NCBI GenBank assembly: GCA_029168955.1
Contig: JAPDOI010000144.1
Location: forward strand, 248,001 to 312,000
Length of the DNA: 64,000 bases
Reading direction: 5' to 3'
Origin: Aplectana chamaeleonis
Taxonomy: Eukaryota; Nematoda; Chromadorea; Rhabditida; Cosmocercidae
Notes under the pieces: model-generated
Database searches by the model: none
What the model was told of the DNA's origin: nothing
The model's input: the letters and a program-made list of their open reading frames with translations, nothing else
Part shown: piece after piece, positions 1 through 11,000 of the stretch
Numbering within the stretch: position 1 is the first letter of the stretch
How the letters are laid out: every line of letters starts with the position of its first letter
Position numbers and translations under genes: made by a program

Positions 1-1
1 G

Positions 2-214
2 AAGAACACCAGCAGTGAGAAAACTGAAGGATATGGCAGAAAACTGTTGAAATGTGAGCGAGCGCCAACTATTGAACCATTTGCACGCCAATTCGAACGA
101 CAGGTGGCAAGTCTAAGAGATGCACGAGTCAGACCTAATTGTAGGGTTTCGAGCAGATCAACGAAAATTGCCCTTAGCGTTAGGGCTTTAGAGGAGGGGT
201 CTGAGTCAATTTAA
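2..214 (+). CDS. Possible 3' coding exon running off the left edge
   Basis: A frame is open from the first bases of the window to a TAA at 212-214, about 70 codons with no stop. Its composition is charged and serine-rich (it includes the stretch RQFERQVASLRDARV), and no start is needed because it meets the window edge. I do not recognise a domain. It could be the last exon of a gene lying to the left, or chance: 70 open codons are not decisive at this base composition. No polyadenylation signal is obvious just after it. Confidence 0.22.
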   Translation, partial: KNTSSEKTEGYGRKLLKCERAPTIEPFARQFERQVASLRDARVRPNCRVSSRSTKIALSVRALEEGSESI

Positions 215-2742
215 GCTGTATCACTCCTGGCGCCTTCACCAGATAGGCAACATAGGGGCGAAAAAGAGTGCAGCCCATGTATAACTCTTTCCAACCATTT
301 TTTCAAGTATTCACAAAAATCTCAAAATTTTCATCTTATTTGGAGGAGATAATAGATTTTATTCTGTGGAGACTAGGGGTGGGGGTATGCGTGACCTAGC
401 CCTGCGGTGCTGATAACACAGCTGAAACATGCCCAGTACCGCGCTTTCGTAGCAGGCATCGATTTCCGCCTTCTCAATTATCATGATTCTCTTCTAATAA
501 ACTGGAACTCCTGTATAGATTGGGGCTAATTCGAGGCGACACGGAATTTTGGCATTGCGCCAATTCGCGAGTTTCCGTTTTCAAGGCAGCCTCACAGTTT
601 CTTTTGTAACCGATAGAGCTGTTGTCATGCATTATTCTGCTCTTTAGAAATGGGCATCTAAAAAGTAGACGGCTACTGAATCCGCTGAGAATACGCTTAG
701 CGTTTTCATCTTATCGCACCCTCCACAGCTATTTTCAAGGGTTGTTTTCTTTTAGAAACAAGTTTAGATACGATTTATGACCCAAGTAGTGTCTTGAATA
801 GATAGAATCGAATCAGGTTGTAGATGTTTTTCGAACCTACATATCCGCAGTGAGGACATAAAGTTGGGGGAGAACTCGCCAACAATTAGCTGCCAGTTGG
901 GAAGTCTCGTCATGAACTCGAAGCGCAACTCGTTAGCCTCCAATTCACAGCGAATTTGAAGTCTTCTTGGGACAAATAAGCGGTTGGCCATGCGAATAAA
1001 GACATAGCACTAAGCCATTCATTGTTGTTTGTCATTACTCTTGGTTGAGCCTTGCTTAGAACTCTGGCAGAGTTGTTCTCAGCATAGCCCTACCATGGGT
1101 ATTGCAACATGAGGTGCACTAAAAATGCACCAGCGTGAAGGGATGGGAGCTCGAATCAGGGTCAAGCGGTTACTGTCCTGCGGGACAACGAGGGCGATCT
1201 AAAATTTTCAAAAATTCAGAAGTTCGGGGAGGGGGCGTAAAAATGTTAGGCCAAAAAAATATTGTGAGGATGTTTTTAGTAAACGGTACATTTCCACTCC
1301 CCGAGGCTCTCAGTTAAGTAAGGATTGTAGTGCTAATATTTAAAAAATACAGAAAGAACAAAGGTAACATTTTTTTGACAAAAATTGGTTCCTAAATTTC
1401 TGAAAAACTGCCTAGGGGGCGTGAAAATTTCCCAAATTTTTCGAAAAATTCTGTCACCCAGGGAAGGGGGGCTTAGTTTCTTTTGAGGTACAGGACAACG
1501 GTCTGCAGGACCCTGGTTCGAATGTACGGCGTTCCACCAGCCGTCTGTCAGTTGTTTTTGCCAGCTCTTCAGGGATGATATTGGTAGCTACACTCTTACG
1601 TTTTTTTGCAAAGGTTTAAAAAAGTTTTGGCGGTGATTTCAATTGTGGTTTTTCATTTTGAATCATGTTTTCTTGAATTATCACGTTTTTTAAGGAGTTT
1701 TGGTGTAATTGTTTATCCCAACGAGACATTAACAAAGGAAATGAAAGTGCTCTGCATTGTGGCTGGATAAGTGTTTGTTTGGGATTTGTCTTTGTGAAAA
1801 AGTGCCCTTCATAGTGCTGACGGGCCAATGCATGCTAAAGATCTGACCTTTTGCCAGTGCGTAATCGTTTCTAAGAAAATTAGTACGTGCGTGACCAAAA
1901 AAGTGCTGTAGATTCTAGTCTTCAACGCTCGCAACTAATGCAATTGACATCATACATACTATGCTACTCTTCGCAGCCGTAACTGAGTTTGACCGAGATG
2001 AAGAATTCACGTATCCCTTATAAAGTCAATTGCAAAGAAAGAAATGAATGTTCAAAAAACTCATTTAGGTTCGGTAGCCAAGCGGTAACGTTAACTAGAG
2101 CATTCAAATGATTGTTTCCAGCTCAGCACGCATTGTCGTTCGGCCGGCTGCACGCCTTAGTTGAGAAGCAAAGGGTTGATTTTTAAGCAACTTTCGCTAT
2201 AGGAAGTATCGTTTGGTTGAGCGGAAGGCCGGCCGGCACAGGCGATCCTGCGTAATGAGACGTCTGGGTCGCTGTTGTGTGGGTCAGCCGATTATCGTGC
2301 TAATCGATTGGCAACATTGGCACCCATTTCATCGTGTCCCGTCCTCCATCCTCTGTTTACTCAAGGTCGATCCCATTTCCCTTAGATTAAGAATACTTAC
2401 TGTTCAAGGAGTCTTATTCTGGCTTCTGGTCTTATTCTCGATTTTTGTATTTTCCTATTTGTTTTTCTCACATTTTCAAACGAGAAAACAAGCTTGAGGG
2501 AATCCTAGATATATATACATATATATCTTATATATAAATATACACATATATAACATACAAACTTTTCGTGGTTCCCGAAAATGAAAGCGGGTCCCGCGTG
2601 GAACGCTTAGCTGAGTATCTGCTAAGCCCACGCGTGGTCCGCAGCCAATTTTCGCGCACGTCCTTTAAATTTTTCCTTTTTTTCTGGAAATATTAGGATT
2701 TTTTTTGTTATTTGTTCAATCGTTGTGTTTTCAGGTGCATGT
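215..2742. other. No gene recognised
   Basis: No exon with credible splice sites or domain similarity was seen. Two short stretches around 1143-1190 and 1490-1535 are partly inverted copies of one another and carry a tRNA B-box-like GGTTCGAAT. The AT-rich run 2509-2554 is a simple repeat. Confidence 0.5.
2509..2554. repeat. AT microsatellite
   Basis: Nearly uninterrupted TA/TATA dinucleotides. Confidence 0.8.
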
Positions 2743-3030
2743 GCTGCAATTGACGCCACCAGAGCTTTTCAAGGTGAGTACAATGTCTAAAACTTGTTGC
2801 CTTGCGCAAAATGCCGCTCATTGCCACATTTTGTGCAACATGTGAAAATTCGGAAAGAATATCCCAAACAAGTAACTAAGTTCACTAAATTACTTGTTCG
2901 GGAAATTCTTTCCGAATTTTCACTTGTTGCACAAAATGCGGCAATGAGCGGCATTTCTACGCTTGTAGGCAACAAGTTTCGAAAATTGTTTATACCTTGA
3001 AAAGCTCCTTCGGTGGCGTCAGTTGCAGCA
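2743..3030. mobile_element. 288-bp palindromic MITE-like element
   Basis: The two ends are inverted copies (GCTGCAATTGACGCCACC on the left, its near complement before 3030), and the inner arms also pair around a centre near 2887. Both strands are open for about 65 codons only because of this symmetry, so I do not treat it as coding. The inner motif CACAAAATGCGGCAATGAG recurs in the repeats at 3130-3505 and 40740-41060, linking the three. Confidence 0.75.
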
Positions 3031-3129
3031 GATTCACTGAAAATATATCATCAAAAATCATTGCGGACTTCTGTGCAATAGGCTAAAAATCGATATTATT
3101 GATTGGTATTTATCGATGACTGATGAGCA

Positions 3130-3505
3130 AATTTCTCAGCCAGGAAAACCAACCCCATCAACAATCACCACTCCTCGCCGCAATTTGTGCAAAAAGCGCG
3201 AAAATCGATAATGTTGATTATCGATCGATGACGTGTCACGAGTAAGAATTCTGAAATTTCTCAACCAGGAAAACTAACCCCATCAACAATCACCACTCCT
3301 CGCCGCAATTTGTGCAAAAAGCGCGAAAATCGATAATGTTGATTATCGATCGACGACGTGTCACAGGTAAGAATTCTGAAATTTCTCAACCAGGAAAACT
3401 AACCCCATCAACAATCACCACTCCTCGCCGCAATTTGTGCAAAAAGCGCGAAAATCCATAATGTTGATTACCGATCGATGACTTGTCATGAGTAAGAATT
3501 CTGAC
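3130..3505. repeat. Three tandem copies of a 125-bp unit
   Basis: The segment beginning CCCCATCAACAATCACC starts at 3153, 3278 and 3403, a strict 125-bp period. Each unit contains the self-complementary ATCGATCGAT. Confidence 0.9.
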
Positions 3506-3857
3506 AAGTTCAGTACTTACCTCCGAAGACCTGTGTTCATTGGCTGCAGATCCACCCACTAACCCCGGTCTCCACAGCCGTAGAATGCCCGAGGAGTTTC
3601 CGTGCTCCATGGCTGAAATAGTATGTAAACCCACGATTTTGAGGTACCCTTCAAAGTTAAGTTATTAAGTTCAAATTGGAATAGGATCGACCTGCATCCG
3701 TTTCCAGCCTCCTATCCCAAAATGAGCTTTCTAGCTGAATTTTAAGTGTACCAACAATATACCAACAAGATTGTGAACGCCGTCTGAAAAAAAGGAGATT
3801 AACAGAGAAAACTTGCGGTTTTTCGAATTTTTTCTCAAATCCTAGGAAACCATTCTA

Positions 3858-4262
3858 AGGCATCTTTCATAGTCCTCACCGCAAGCGCGTGACGCGCGGG
3901 ACGAGCGGTGGACTACAAAACTTTCCACCGCGCGGGACGAGCGGGAAGCCACTATGAAATATTTAGCGGCACCGCCATGGCGGTGCGGGCAAAAGTCGGG
4001 CCTCAACTGGGACTTGTACAGAAATTCCTGGCTTGCATTTGCGTGAGCGGTGGCGCAGGATAGTCCCAGAATTATGTTGGAGTGGACTCAAATTGAGAAG
4101 CATTTATTGATTGAAACGGTAAAACCGCCATGGCGGTTTGGGCGGCGCCGCTATGGCGGTGCTGATGGACTATGAAAGTTCTTACCGCGCGGTAAGAACC
4201 TTCATAGTCCACCGCCTTTCCCGCGCGTGCCGCGCTTGCGGTGAGGACTATGAAAGATGCCT
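3858..4262. mobile_element. 405-bp hairpin MITE inserted in repeat A
   Basis: Its ends are AGGCATCTTTCATAGTCCTC and the exact complement. The interior is GC-rich and self-complementary (CCGCCATGGCGG). The inverted copy of repeat A near 40370-40420 runs straight through this position, giving a natural empty site. The target duplication is unclear: TA on the left, AA on the right. Confidence 0.85.
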
Positions 4263-4439
4263 AAACCATTTTTGGGCATTGTGTCCAACTTTTTGCGCTC
4301 TTTTCAATGCAATTTAGAACTCATTTCTACCTTCACCCTGAACATAGATTTTGAAAAACGGGTTGCGCGCGTGGCCAGTTCAAAAGCAAATCTGGTGCGC
4401 ACCACAATGTCCATCTTTCATAGTGTACGATAGGTTCAT

Positions 4440-4990
4440 CTGTTACTCTGCCGCGCGCGGTATCATCCCTTCCGCTCCCCTTCGACTTCCCTCGGCGGTT
4501 TGTTGGCGAATACGACCCCTGCTCGGTTGTTGATGAAGTTTCACGTGGCGTTTCAGCATGGGTCGTCTATCTAATTAGAAAATCATCGAATTGCCACCCC
4601 GCCAACCCATTCACGACCGCGTGTCCCAGCGGTGGTACGCGTTTTGACTACCACTTTGGACCACGTGACCCACCGGTGGGACATGGTATGTGGTAACGCA
4701 ATATTGCACGCGGCTCGAACGTGCAGTAACCCAAAATGGTCGTGAATGGATTAAATGCACCATATTAGCTCTTTTGACACGTTGATACATATTTCAAAGC
4801 AGGTATCTGTTTTGGAATGTGTCTACAAAGGTTGGACTCTACATCAGTTTAAATATGCTAGCCAGGCGTGAGCAGAGTCGCAACTAGGCGCAACAGATGT
4901 CGTAAAAGAAATTGAAAATTTTTCGATGTAAAGGGAAAATTTGCGGCTATGTGGGATGGGTGGGCACTGTTATATGGCACTAGGAACGCG
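4440..4990. other. No gene recognised
   Basis: Unique-looking sequence between repeat A and the GC-rich minisatellite. No splice-bounded exon was seen. Confidence 0.4.
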
Positions 4991-5620
4991 GAGGGCGGCC
5001 GACGAAGCCGGCCCATCGTTCGGCGAAGCCGAACGAATACTACGTAGAGAGAGGGGGGTCGGCAGAGCCGGCCCATCGTTCGGCGGAGTCGAACGAATAC
5101 TACGTGGAGTGGGGTCGGCGAAGCCGGCCCATCGTTCGGCGGAGCCGAACGAACACTAAGCGGAGGACGGCCGGCGAAGCCGGCCCTTCGTTCGGCGGAG
5201 CCGAACGAATACTAAGTAGAGGGAGGAAAGCCGGCCCCCCGTTCGGCGAAGCCGAACAATGACCAGGTAGAGGGAGGAAGGCCGGCGAAGCCGACCCATC
5301 GTTCGGCGAAGCCGAACGAATACTACGTAGAGAGTGCTAAGCGGAGGGTGGCCGGCGAAGCCGAACGAATACTACGTAGAGAGTGCTAAGCGGACAGGGG
5401 TCGGCGAAGCCGGCTCATCGTGCGGCAGAGCCGAACAAATACTTCGTAGAGAGAGGGGGGTCGGCGAAGCCGAACGAACACTAAGCGGAGGGCGGCCGAC
5501 GAACCCGTCCCTTCGTTCGGCCAAGTCGAACGAGTACTAAGTGGAGGGTGACCATCGTTCGGCGGAGCCGAACGAATACTATGTAGAGAGAGGGGGGTCG
5601 GCGAAGCCGGGCGACGAAGT
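4990..5620. repeat. GC-rich minisatellite of about 60-bp units, each with two small palindromes
   Basis: About ten or eleven imperfect units. Each carries GCCGGCGAAGCCGGC and CGTTCGGCGGAGCCGAACG, followed by AATACTACGTAGAGAGAGGG. Some units are truncated (5340-5400, 5460-5490). Long open frames on the plus strand come from the repeated unit and are probably not translated. Confidence 0.9.
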
Positions 5621-7370
5621 TGGATTTTCGATTCACAAAGCTCGCTCTCTGCTAAGAGTTATGAAATGGTAGCCATTTTGGTTGTAAGGGAGATATGATC
5701 GGCGCCAGAGGGCAGCGGTGGAAAGGTACGGGTGTGCAAAGTATACGTGTCGTCATTGCGTGCCTCCGCAGCCTGATTGAAGAATTTGAAGTATCGAAGA
5801 GGTCAAATGCTTTCGGCGCCATGTTTGTCTGTCTGCTCGTTTTTCGAAATGCGCAACTATACTACTGCCAGAGGGCACGCGCCTTCAAATAACGTGGCTG
5901 CCACGGGCTAGTGACCCGAAGGGTCACTAGTTCAAATTAATAATATTTAGTCGGTAGAAGATCAGAATCATTCGACTTAAAACTGCACTTAAAAAAGGTC
6001 AGCGGTTTTTCTCCATTGTCCATCTATGATTATTTGCGGCATAACATTCGAAATCTGAAGTGCTCCTCCATCTAATGGCGTCTATCGCTGATATAAAAAT
6101 CGATCTGCCCCGAAATTCACTTCGAAATGGGGCGAGTTTCGAGTTTCTCGCAAATGTATCAAAAATGATCTTATCCAACGACTTCTGGGGCATCCAATTC
6201 CATTGTTAAAGCCTGTCTCGCTTAGATGAGTTCTGGCGGAGCAAGTAACGGAGCGGCCATTCATGGCGAAACATAACAGTCATAAGGAGATTTGCTAATG
6301 ATAAACCCGATATGCCTTATTTCGTTGACCGACTCGGAAAAGGGAAAATGGTTATAACTATTACGGACAGTCGGTTATCTAATGAAATTCATTTTATCAT
6401 TCACAATTTTTTATCATTTTCCTTGATTTTCAAAATGTTAGTCGGTAAATGACAGAAAGAATATAATTTGATAACACTCTGTCCACAAGTCTGGAATTTG
6501 GGTGCCCTTAGCTGGTTTCACAATCAAAATATGATAGATCCGGAGAATGCCAAACGCGTCCCTTTGATGAAAAGGCCCCTACTATTTTCAGGCTCAATTG
6601 AATTATATTCGATTCTACACAAACAAGGGTTAACCATGCTTTTCATTTCGAGGTTATTTTTCAATTCTACAGATTGAGGGGTAACGCTGTAGGGTACGAG
6701 GTGCTACAGAATCAGCTGCTTCAGCGTTTAAAGGCATTTTCTATTGTTAGTCTCGGTTCCTAGTTTTTAGCGTGATATACTATGCTGGCAGAGGCTGGAG
6801 GGGATGAGGTCGAAGAAAGCAGCGAAAACAGGCCAGAAATCAATAAAAACGGTTGGGAAGTGAAGATTTCGTGAGCCTAGTACGCCTGTTTAGCCCGCCC
6901 TCCCCCGTTCTTACGAGCTTGTGGCGCCGTGGACGTTTTCGATAGTATAGGCTATAAAACGGCGGAATCCACTTGGTTCCTACGCGTGCTGGTGCGGAGC
7001 GGAGGTTAGAGACAGTGAGAGAGCGTAGGGCAGACGGAGGCCGAGGCGTAGCGCGCGCCGCTCGCGCCTCGAATGATGTGAATTACGACGTTTTATAGAG
7101 GGTAAATTGCCATCAAACTCCGCCACCTCCAGCCCGATCGATACGCACACATTTTGCCATTAGCGCGCGGTTGCGGAAACTAGCAGGGCGCGTAAGCTCG
7201 TCCGGGCCCTGAACCTGGTCCTATTTTTAGAAACCATTTCTTTAGCTTATTCTGAGAGCTTTTCTTTGCTGTTTGTTGACTATTCGTTCACTAACGACCA
7301 GACAACCCCCTTTCTGAGTTGAACTCGAATGTGATATTCATCGTTAGCACTTCCTCTAAGCTGGAAGAGA
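5621..7370. other. No gene recognised; one dispersed repeat inside
   Basis: There is a perfect 10-bp hairpin with a 3-base loop at about 5908-5930 (CTAGTGACCC / GGGTCACTAG). The segment at 6935-7105 is repetitive (separate entry). I could not find the missing 5' exon of the downstream SAFB-like gene here. Confidence 0.4.
6935..7105. repeat. Dispersed repeat shared with the interior of the element at 20567-20959
   Basis: The sequence from TATAAAACGGCG through GGTGCGGAGCGGAGG to CCTCGAATGATGTGAATTACGACG matches the reverse complement of about 20760-20895. Confidence 0.8.
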
Positions 7371-7735
7371 GTGGGCGGCGCCACGGTTGAGCAGGGTTGC
7401 GACTTGGGGCAACGGGGTTCGTAACAAATTTGTTTAAAACAAAATGAAAATTTGGGGGTCGTGAATTTTTTTGGAGAAAAAGGGGAATTTTCTCCCTTTT
7501 TCACCTTTAGGAACAGAGTTCGCTAGATTTTTAAAAAGTTATTGGCGGGGAGATATTACGCTTACTCTAACCTAGATTTTTTTCCAGATTTATCACTCAA
7601 AAAAACTAATGAAATTTTTCATCTCGAGTGGTGTCTTAAAATTTTTGAAATTTTCGCGAAATTTTGGTCAGCAGAGGGAGGTTGTAGCTCCAACAAAAAT
7701 TGTCGCAACCGCCTGCTGCACCTTGGGCGGCGCCA
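7371..7735. mobile_element. Palindromic element, GGTTGAGCAGG family
   Basis: The left end (GGCGGCGCCACGGTTGAGCAGG) and right end (CCTGCTGCACCTTGGGCGGCGCC) are inverted copies. Related termini occur at 9334-9637 and, more degraded, around 15245-15885. Confidence 0.6.
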
Positions 7736-8024
7736 TGCTTAAAATTGCTCCGAAGATTAAAGCGCAAAACCCTTACCAGCTCTGCAAATTCGGTTACACC
7801 AAACACTCAGAATAGGCTTGGGGGAACATGAATTTTTTAAGTCTTTAAAAGAGTTGTTCCGACGTTGAGGGTTTTGTGGAGCCTCCGCTATATTTCTCCA
7901 AAGTACCTTGATGGTTTTTTTTTCCAAAATAAAGTCTGAAATCCTCATTGCAGACTCTTTTAACTATGGTGATGCATGTAAGCAAGTCTTTTCTCAAGCG
8001 AATATCTTCATTCCTGTATTTCAG

Positions 8025-11000
8025 GCGCTTTTGGCGGAAGGTCACGACCCTGCAAAGTTTAAGTTCTGTGTGAAGGAGCCAGGTGTAACGTCTCCATCGG
8101 GCGAGAAACCAGTATCGCCTCCAGCCTCACCAAATCCAGCAATGGACACGACCGAAGTTGAAAATGTGGATCCTATCTGTACGTAATCGATCTTTTTTTT
8201 CAGTTTTCTATTGTTTCGACATCATAATCGTCTATACAACATGTTGGTCTTAATGTTTGCACAGAACTAACCCCCAAAAACGCCTTTTTCGTTCATTTTG
8301 TTTCACTGGGAGAGGGCCAGATTCGTCAGCTTCGGCGATTTCCCTCTTGCGTGGAACCATCAGAATTCGGGGGATTTGGAGATTTCACTTCTACAAGCCT
8401 TTGTTTGAAATGTTATTGCGTTTAGCTGAGAACGGAAATGGCGTTGCGTCAGGTGAGCCTCATGAGATGGAGACGGATGATGCGCCTCCCGCTAAAGTGG
8501 CCGAATCTGAGAAAGCAGATGAGAATACGAATGAGAGCGTGAAGGAGAACAAGGAGCCGGCCGTAGCGGACCAACCGGCAACCGCTACCACAACGACAAA
8601 CGACGAGGAAATGCTGGAGGACCCGCTCGATGCTCCAGCAGAGAGCGCGGCCGCTCCGGCTGTTTCTGCTGCTCCTGCAGCTAAACCAGTGGTTACTATT
8701 ACAGTATCTACTCCAACTAAAACTCCAGTACAGGCGCCGGTCAATGATGACAAGGATAAGGATGTCGCGTCGCGATCGATTTGGGTTCGTGGTCTGACGC
8801 CTGCGACGAAGGCCGCCGATTTGAAGGTTCGAATCAGTACTTCTGTTGCCGTCTTCGGCTCTCGTTAAGCCTGAACATTACATTAGTCATTTTCGATTGT
8901 GTAGGAGAACTGGAAAAAAAGTTGGTCAGTACGTTCGCTTGTTGACTTTCGGATAAATTGCTCAATCACAGCCTGTAGGGAGCGCCTCGGCTGTGACTAA
9001 TCACTCGATCAGACAGTGCCTGAACTCTGCACTACGTTTCGGGTCTAGGTTCAATACTCTCATTTATTAATCACCTTGGATTGGGGCCGCACCCCCCGTG
9101 GTCTTTTGATAAGCAGCTGCATTTTCGATCAATGTGTCATGAGCCCGCGCTGCCTATCCGACTCTAAACGACCCTTAGACATCATTTATAGTTATGCCTT
9201 GAGGCGGTGCGGCACAGTGCAATCGATAATGTTGGCCACGTGGCGTGGCATGATCGATATCCCAGGATTGTATTTGCCGCGCCGTTCATCAACTGAATTT
9301 GAAACGACCCTTCATGGGATTGGGGTGGGCCGGGGTTGAGCAGGGCGTTGCTTTAATTTTTGACGGAGCTACGACCCTCCCCTCCTGTTGACCTACATCT
9401 TGAAAAAAATTCACGATCTCCCTCGATAGAAAGACATCAAACTTGTGTTGCGCACAATGAGTGACCCCGGACGACTATTGCTACCTCATTTCAGCTTACC
9501 AAGTGGTTTGGAAAAAAATCATTTTTTTTTTCAACAATTTCACGAGCCCCCCTCCCAAATTCTTTTTTTTTTTCAAAAAATTTCGGATTTTTTGCGACCC
9601 GCCTTCGCGCCGAGTCACAAACCTGCTCAACCCTGATGGACTGAATCGTATGAAGGTCTGCTCACCTCGTCGTTCACAATGTCTTCCACGCCTCACTTTA
9701 CCAGCTTCAGATGGATGATCAGTTTCGAAATTATTCTAGGTTTTTTACGGACTATCATCCGGGATAGATGGTGAATGCGGAGGTGCTTCTGCTGCAAAAG
9801 AGTGCGCTGTTATTGAAATAGATGGCTACGCTCTGTGAAGGCTACTGTCAAACAGATAGCGACGCCGATTCGGTGCCAGGTTTTTGACGATCTCTGAACG
9901 CTTTTGAACACTGTTAGGCCGCTTTAGAACCATTAGAGTACTGTTGAACAGCCATTTTTTGGAGCGGCTCAGTATCGCGTTGACCAGGGTAATACATGGC
10001 GCCGAGATCAGTCCGTGAGGGGTGCGGCCCTTTCATCAGTTTGGAAGTTTGTACTACCCTCACCTTGAAGGCAAGGTCCGGTCAGATTTTGACACCACTG
10101 AAATTCGGGTTAGATAGGTTGGGCTGGTCTGGCTGAACACCGTCCAAAATTTTCACAAACTCTTAAGTCCGTATTTCTGGAGAAAACAGCCTGAAAGTCA
10201 TGGATTACGGTATTCACAGCGTGATAATCATGGCTGGAATGACCGATAATTACACAGCGCTTCTAAAGAATGCGTGGACAACGGCTAAAATGTGGACGAT
10301 GGCCACACTTTTCTGACTTTTCTGGATCGTCGGCTCACGGAAGTGGCTTTAATAACTTGAAGAAGACCGGTTTTAACGCAGTTTTCGCATGTTCCTTCAG
10401 ACTACCTGTACCATGAGCACAGATTCAGCGGAAAATCTCAGAATCGAAATTCTGCCCGGACCCTGCCTTTAAGATAAGTATAAACATTGCGGAATTTGAT
10501 GGTTCAGTGAACGTATTCTTACTAAATATTTGGTATCCTTGGAAAAGTTCCTATTTTCGAGTGGTGGCTGGCGGAGCACCTGCGGCTCCTCACCCACCAT
10601 ATATCACAGAGCTGCGACCCCCCTCTGTTATAATCACATCGTGAGCCTAACCCTGTTTTGGACCGCTGGGAGGCAAGCCAAGAAGGCATGTTAGTTCGCT
10701 TTCCGTTCGCAGTCGGGCGATGTGACTAGAGATACGGCTGAACATTGGAATTGTGCGAGCCGCCCTTGATGCCTGAGCAACCTAGATTTTTACATTTTCA
10801 TGCGGAGCTGGTATAATGATTGATCGAGTAGTCACTTTCGAATCGCTCCTTGCTGGCTCAGATTGAGACGATTACGCTGAAACTTCGGCCAATGAACCTA
10901 CTGCTTCTTGTCCAGTACTACTGCGCATTCGGAAAAATACTTCTGTGTTCATTCGTTTAGTGATGGAGAAGTGATGCGGTTTTGTGCATGTGTCATTAGT

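Larger units (their letters stand above)
3031..4440 (+). repeat. Dispersed repeat A, copy 1 (inverted copy at 40190-41110)
   Basis: Blocks at 3060-3520, 3620-3810 and 4270-4440 match, in reverse order and orientation, blocks between 41110 and 40190. Shared landmarks are a TCGATCGAT-rich segment, a GGAGGCTGGAAACGGATGC-like segment and a segment reading AACGGGTTGCG. Copy 1 is interrupted by a 405-bp hairpin element that copy 2 lacks. No coding potential was seen. Confidence 0.8.

Noticed and set aside
1143..1540. tRNA-like B-box words (GGTTCGAAT and its inverted partner)
   Set aside because: No matching A-box at the right distance and no cloverleaf pairing; more likely a degraded repeat.
2060..2150. 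A-box-like GGTAGCCAAGCGGTAACG suggesting a tRNA
   Set aside because: No B-box or acceptor stem follows within tRNA length.
2743..2782. A 39-base candidate exon with TTTCAG acceptor and GTGAGT donor
   Set aside because: It coincides with the inverted terminus of the palindrome 2743-3030 and codes nothing resembling the missing SAP start.
4990..5620. CRISPR array
   Set aside because: Units are contiguous tandem repeats without unique spacers, in eukaryotic DNA.
6690..6745. Segment coding QLLQRLKAF, superficially like the missing SAP helix
   Set aside because: No GT donor follows in the needed phase.
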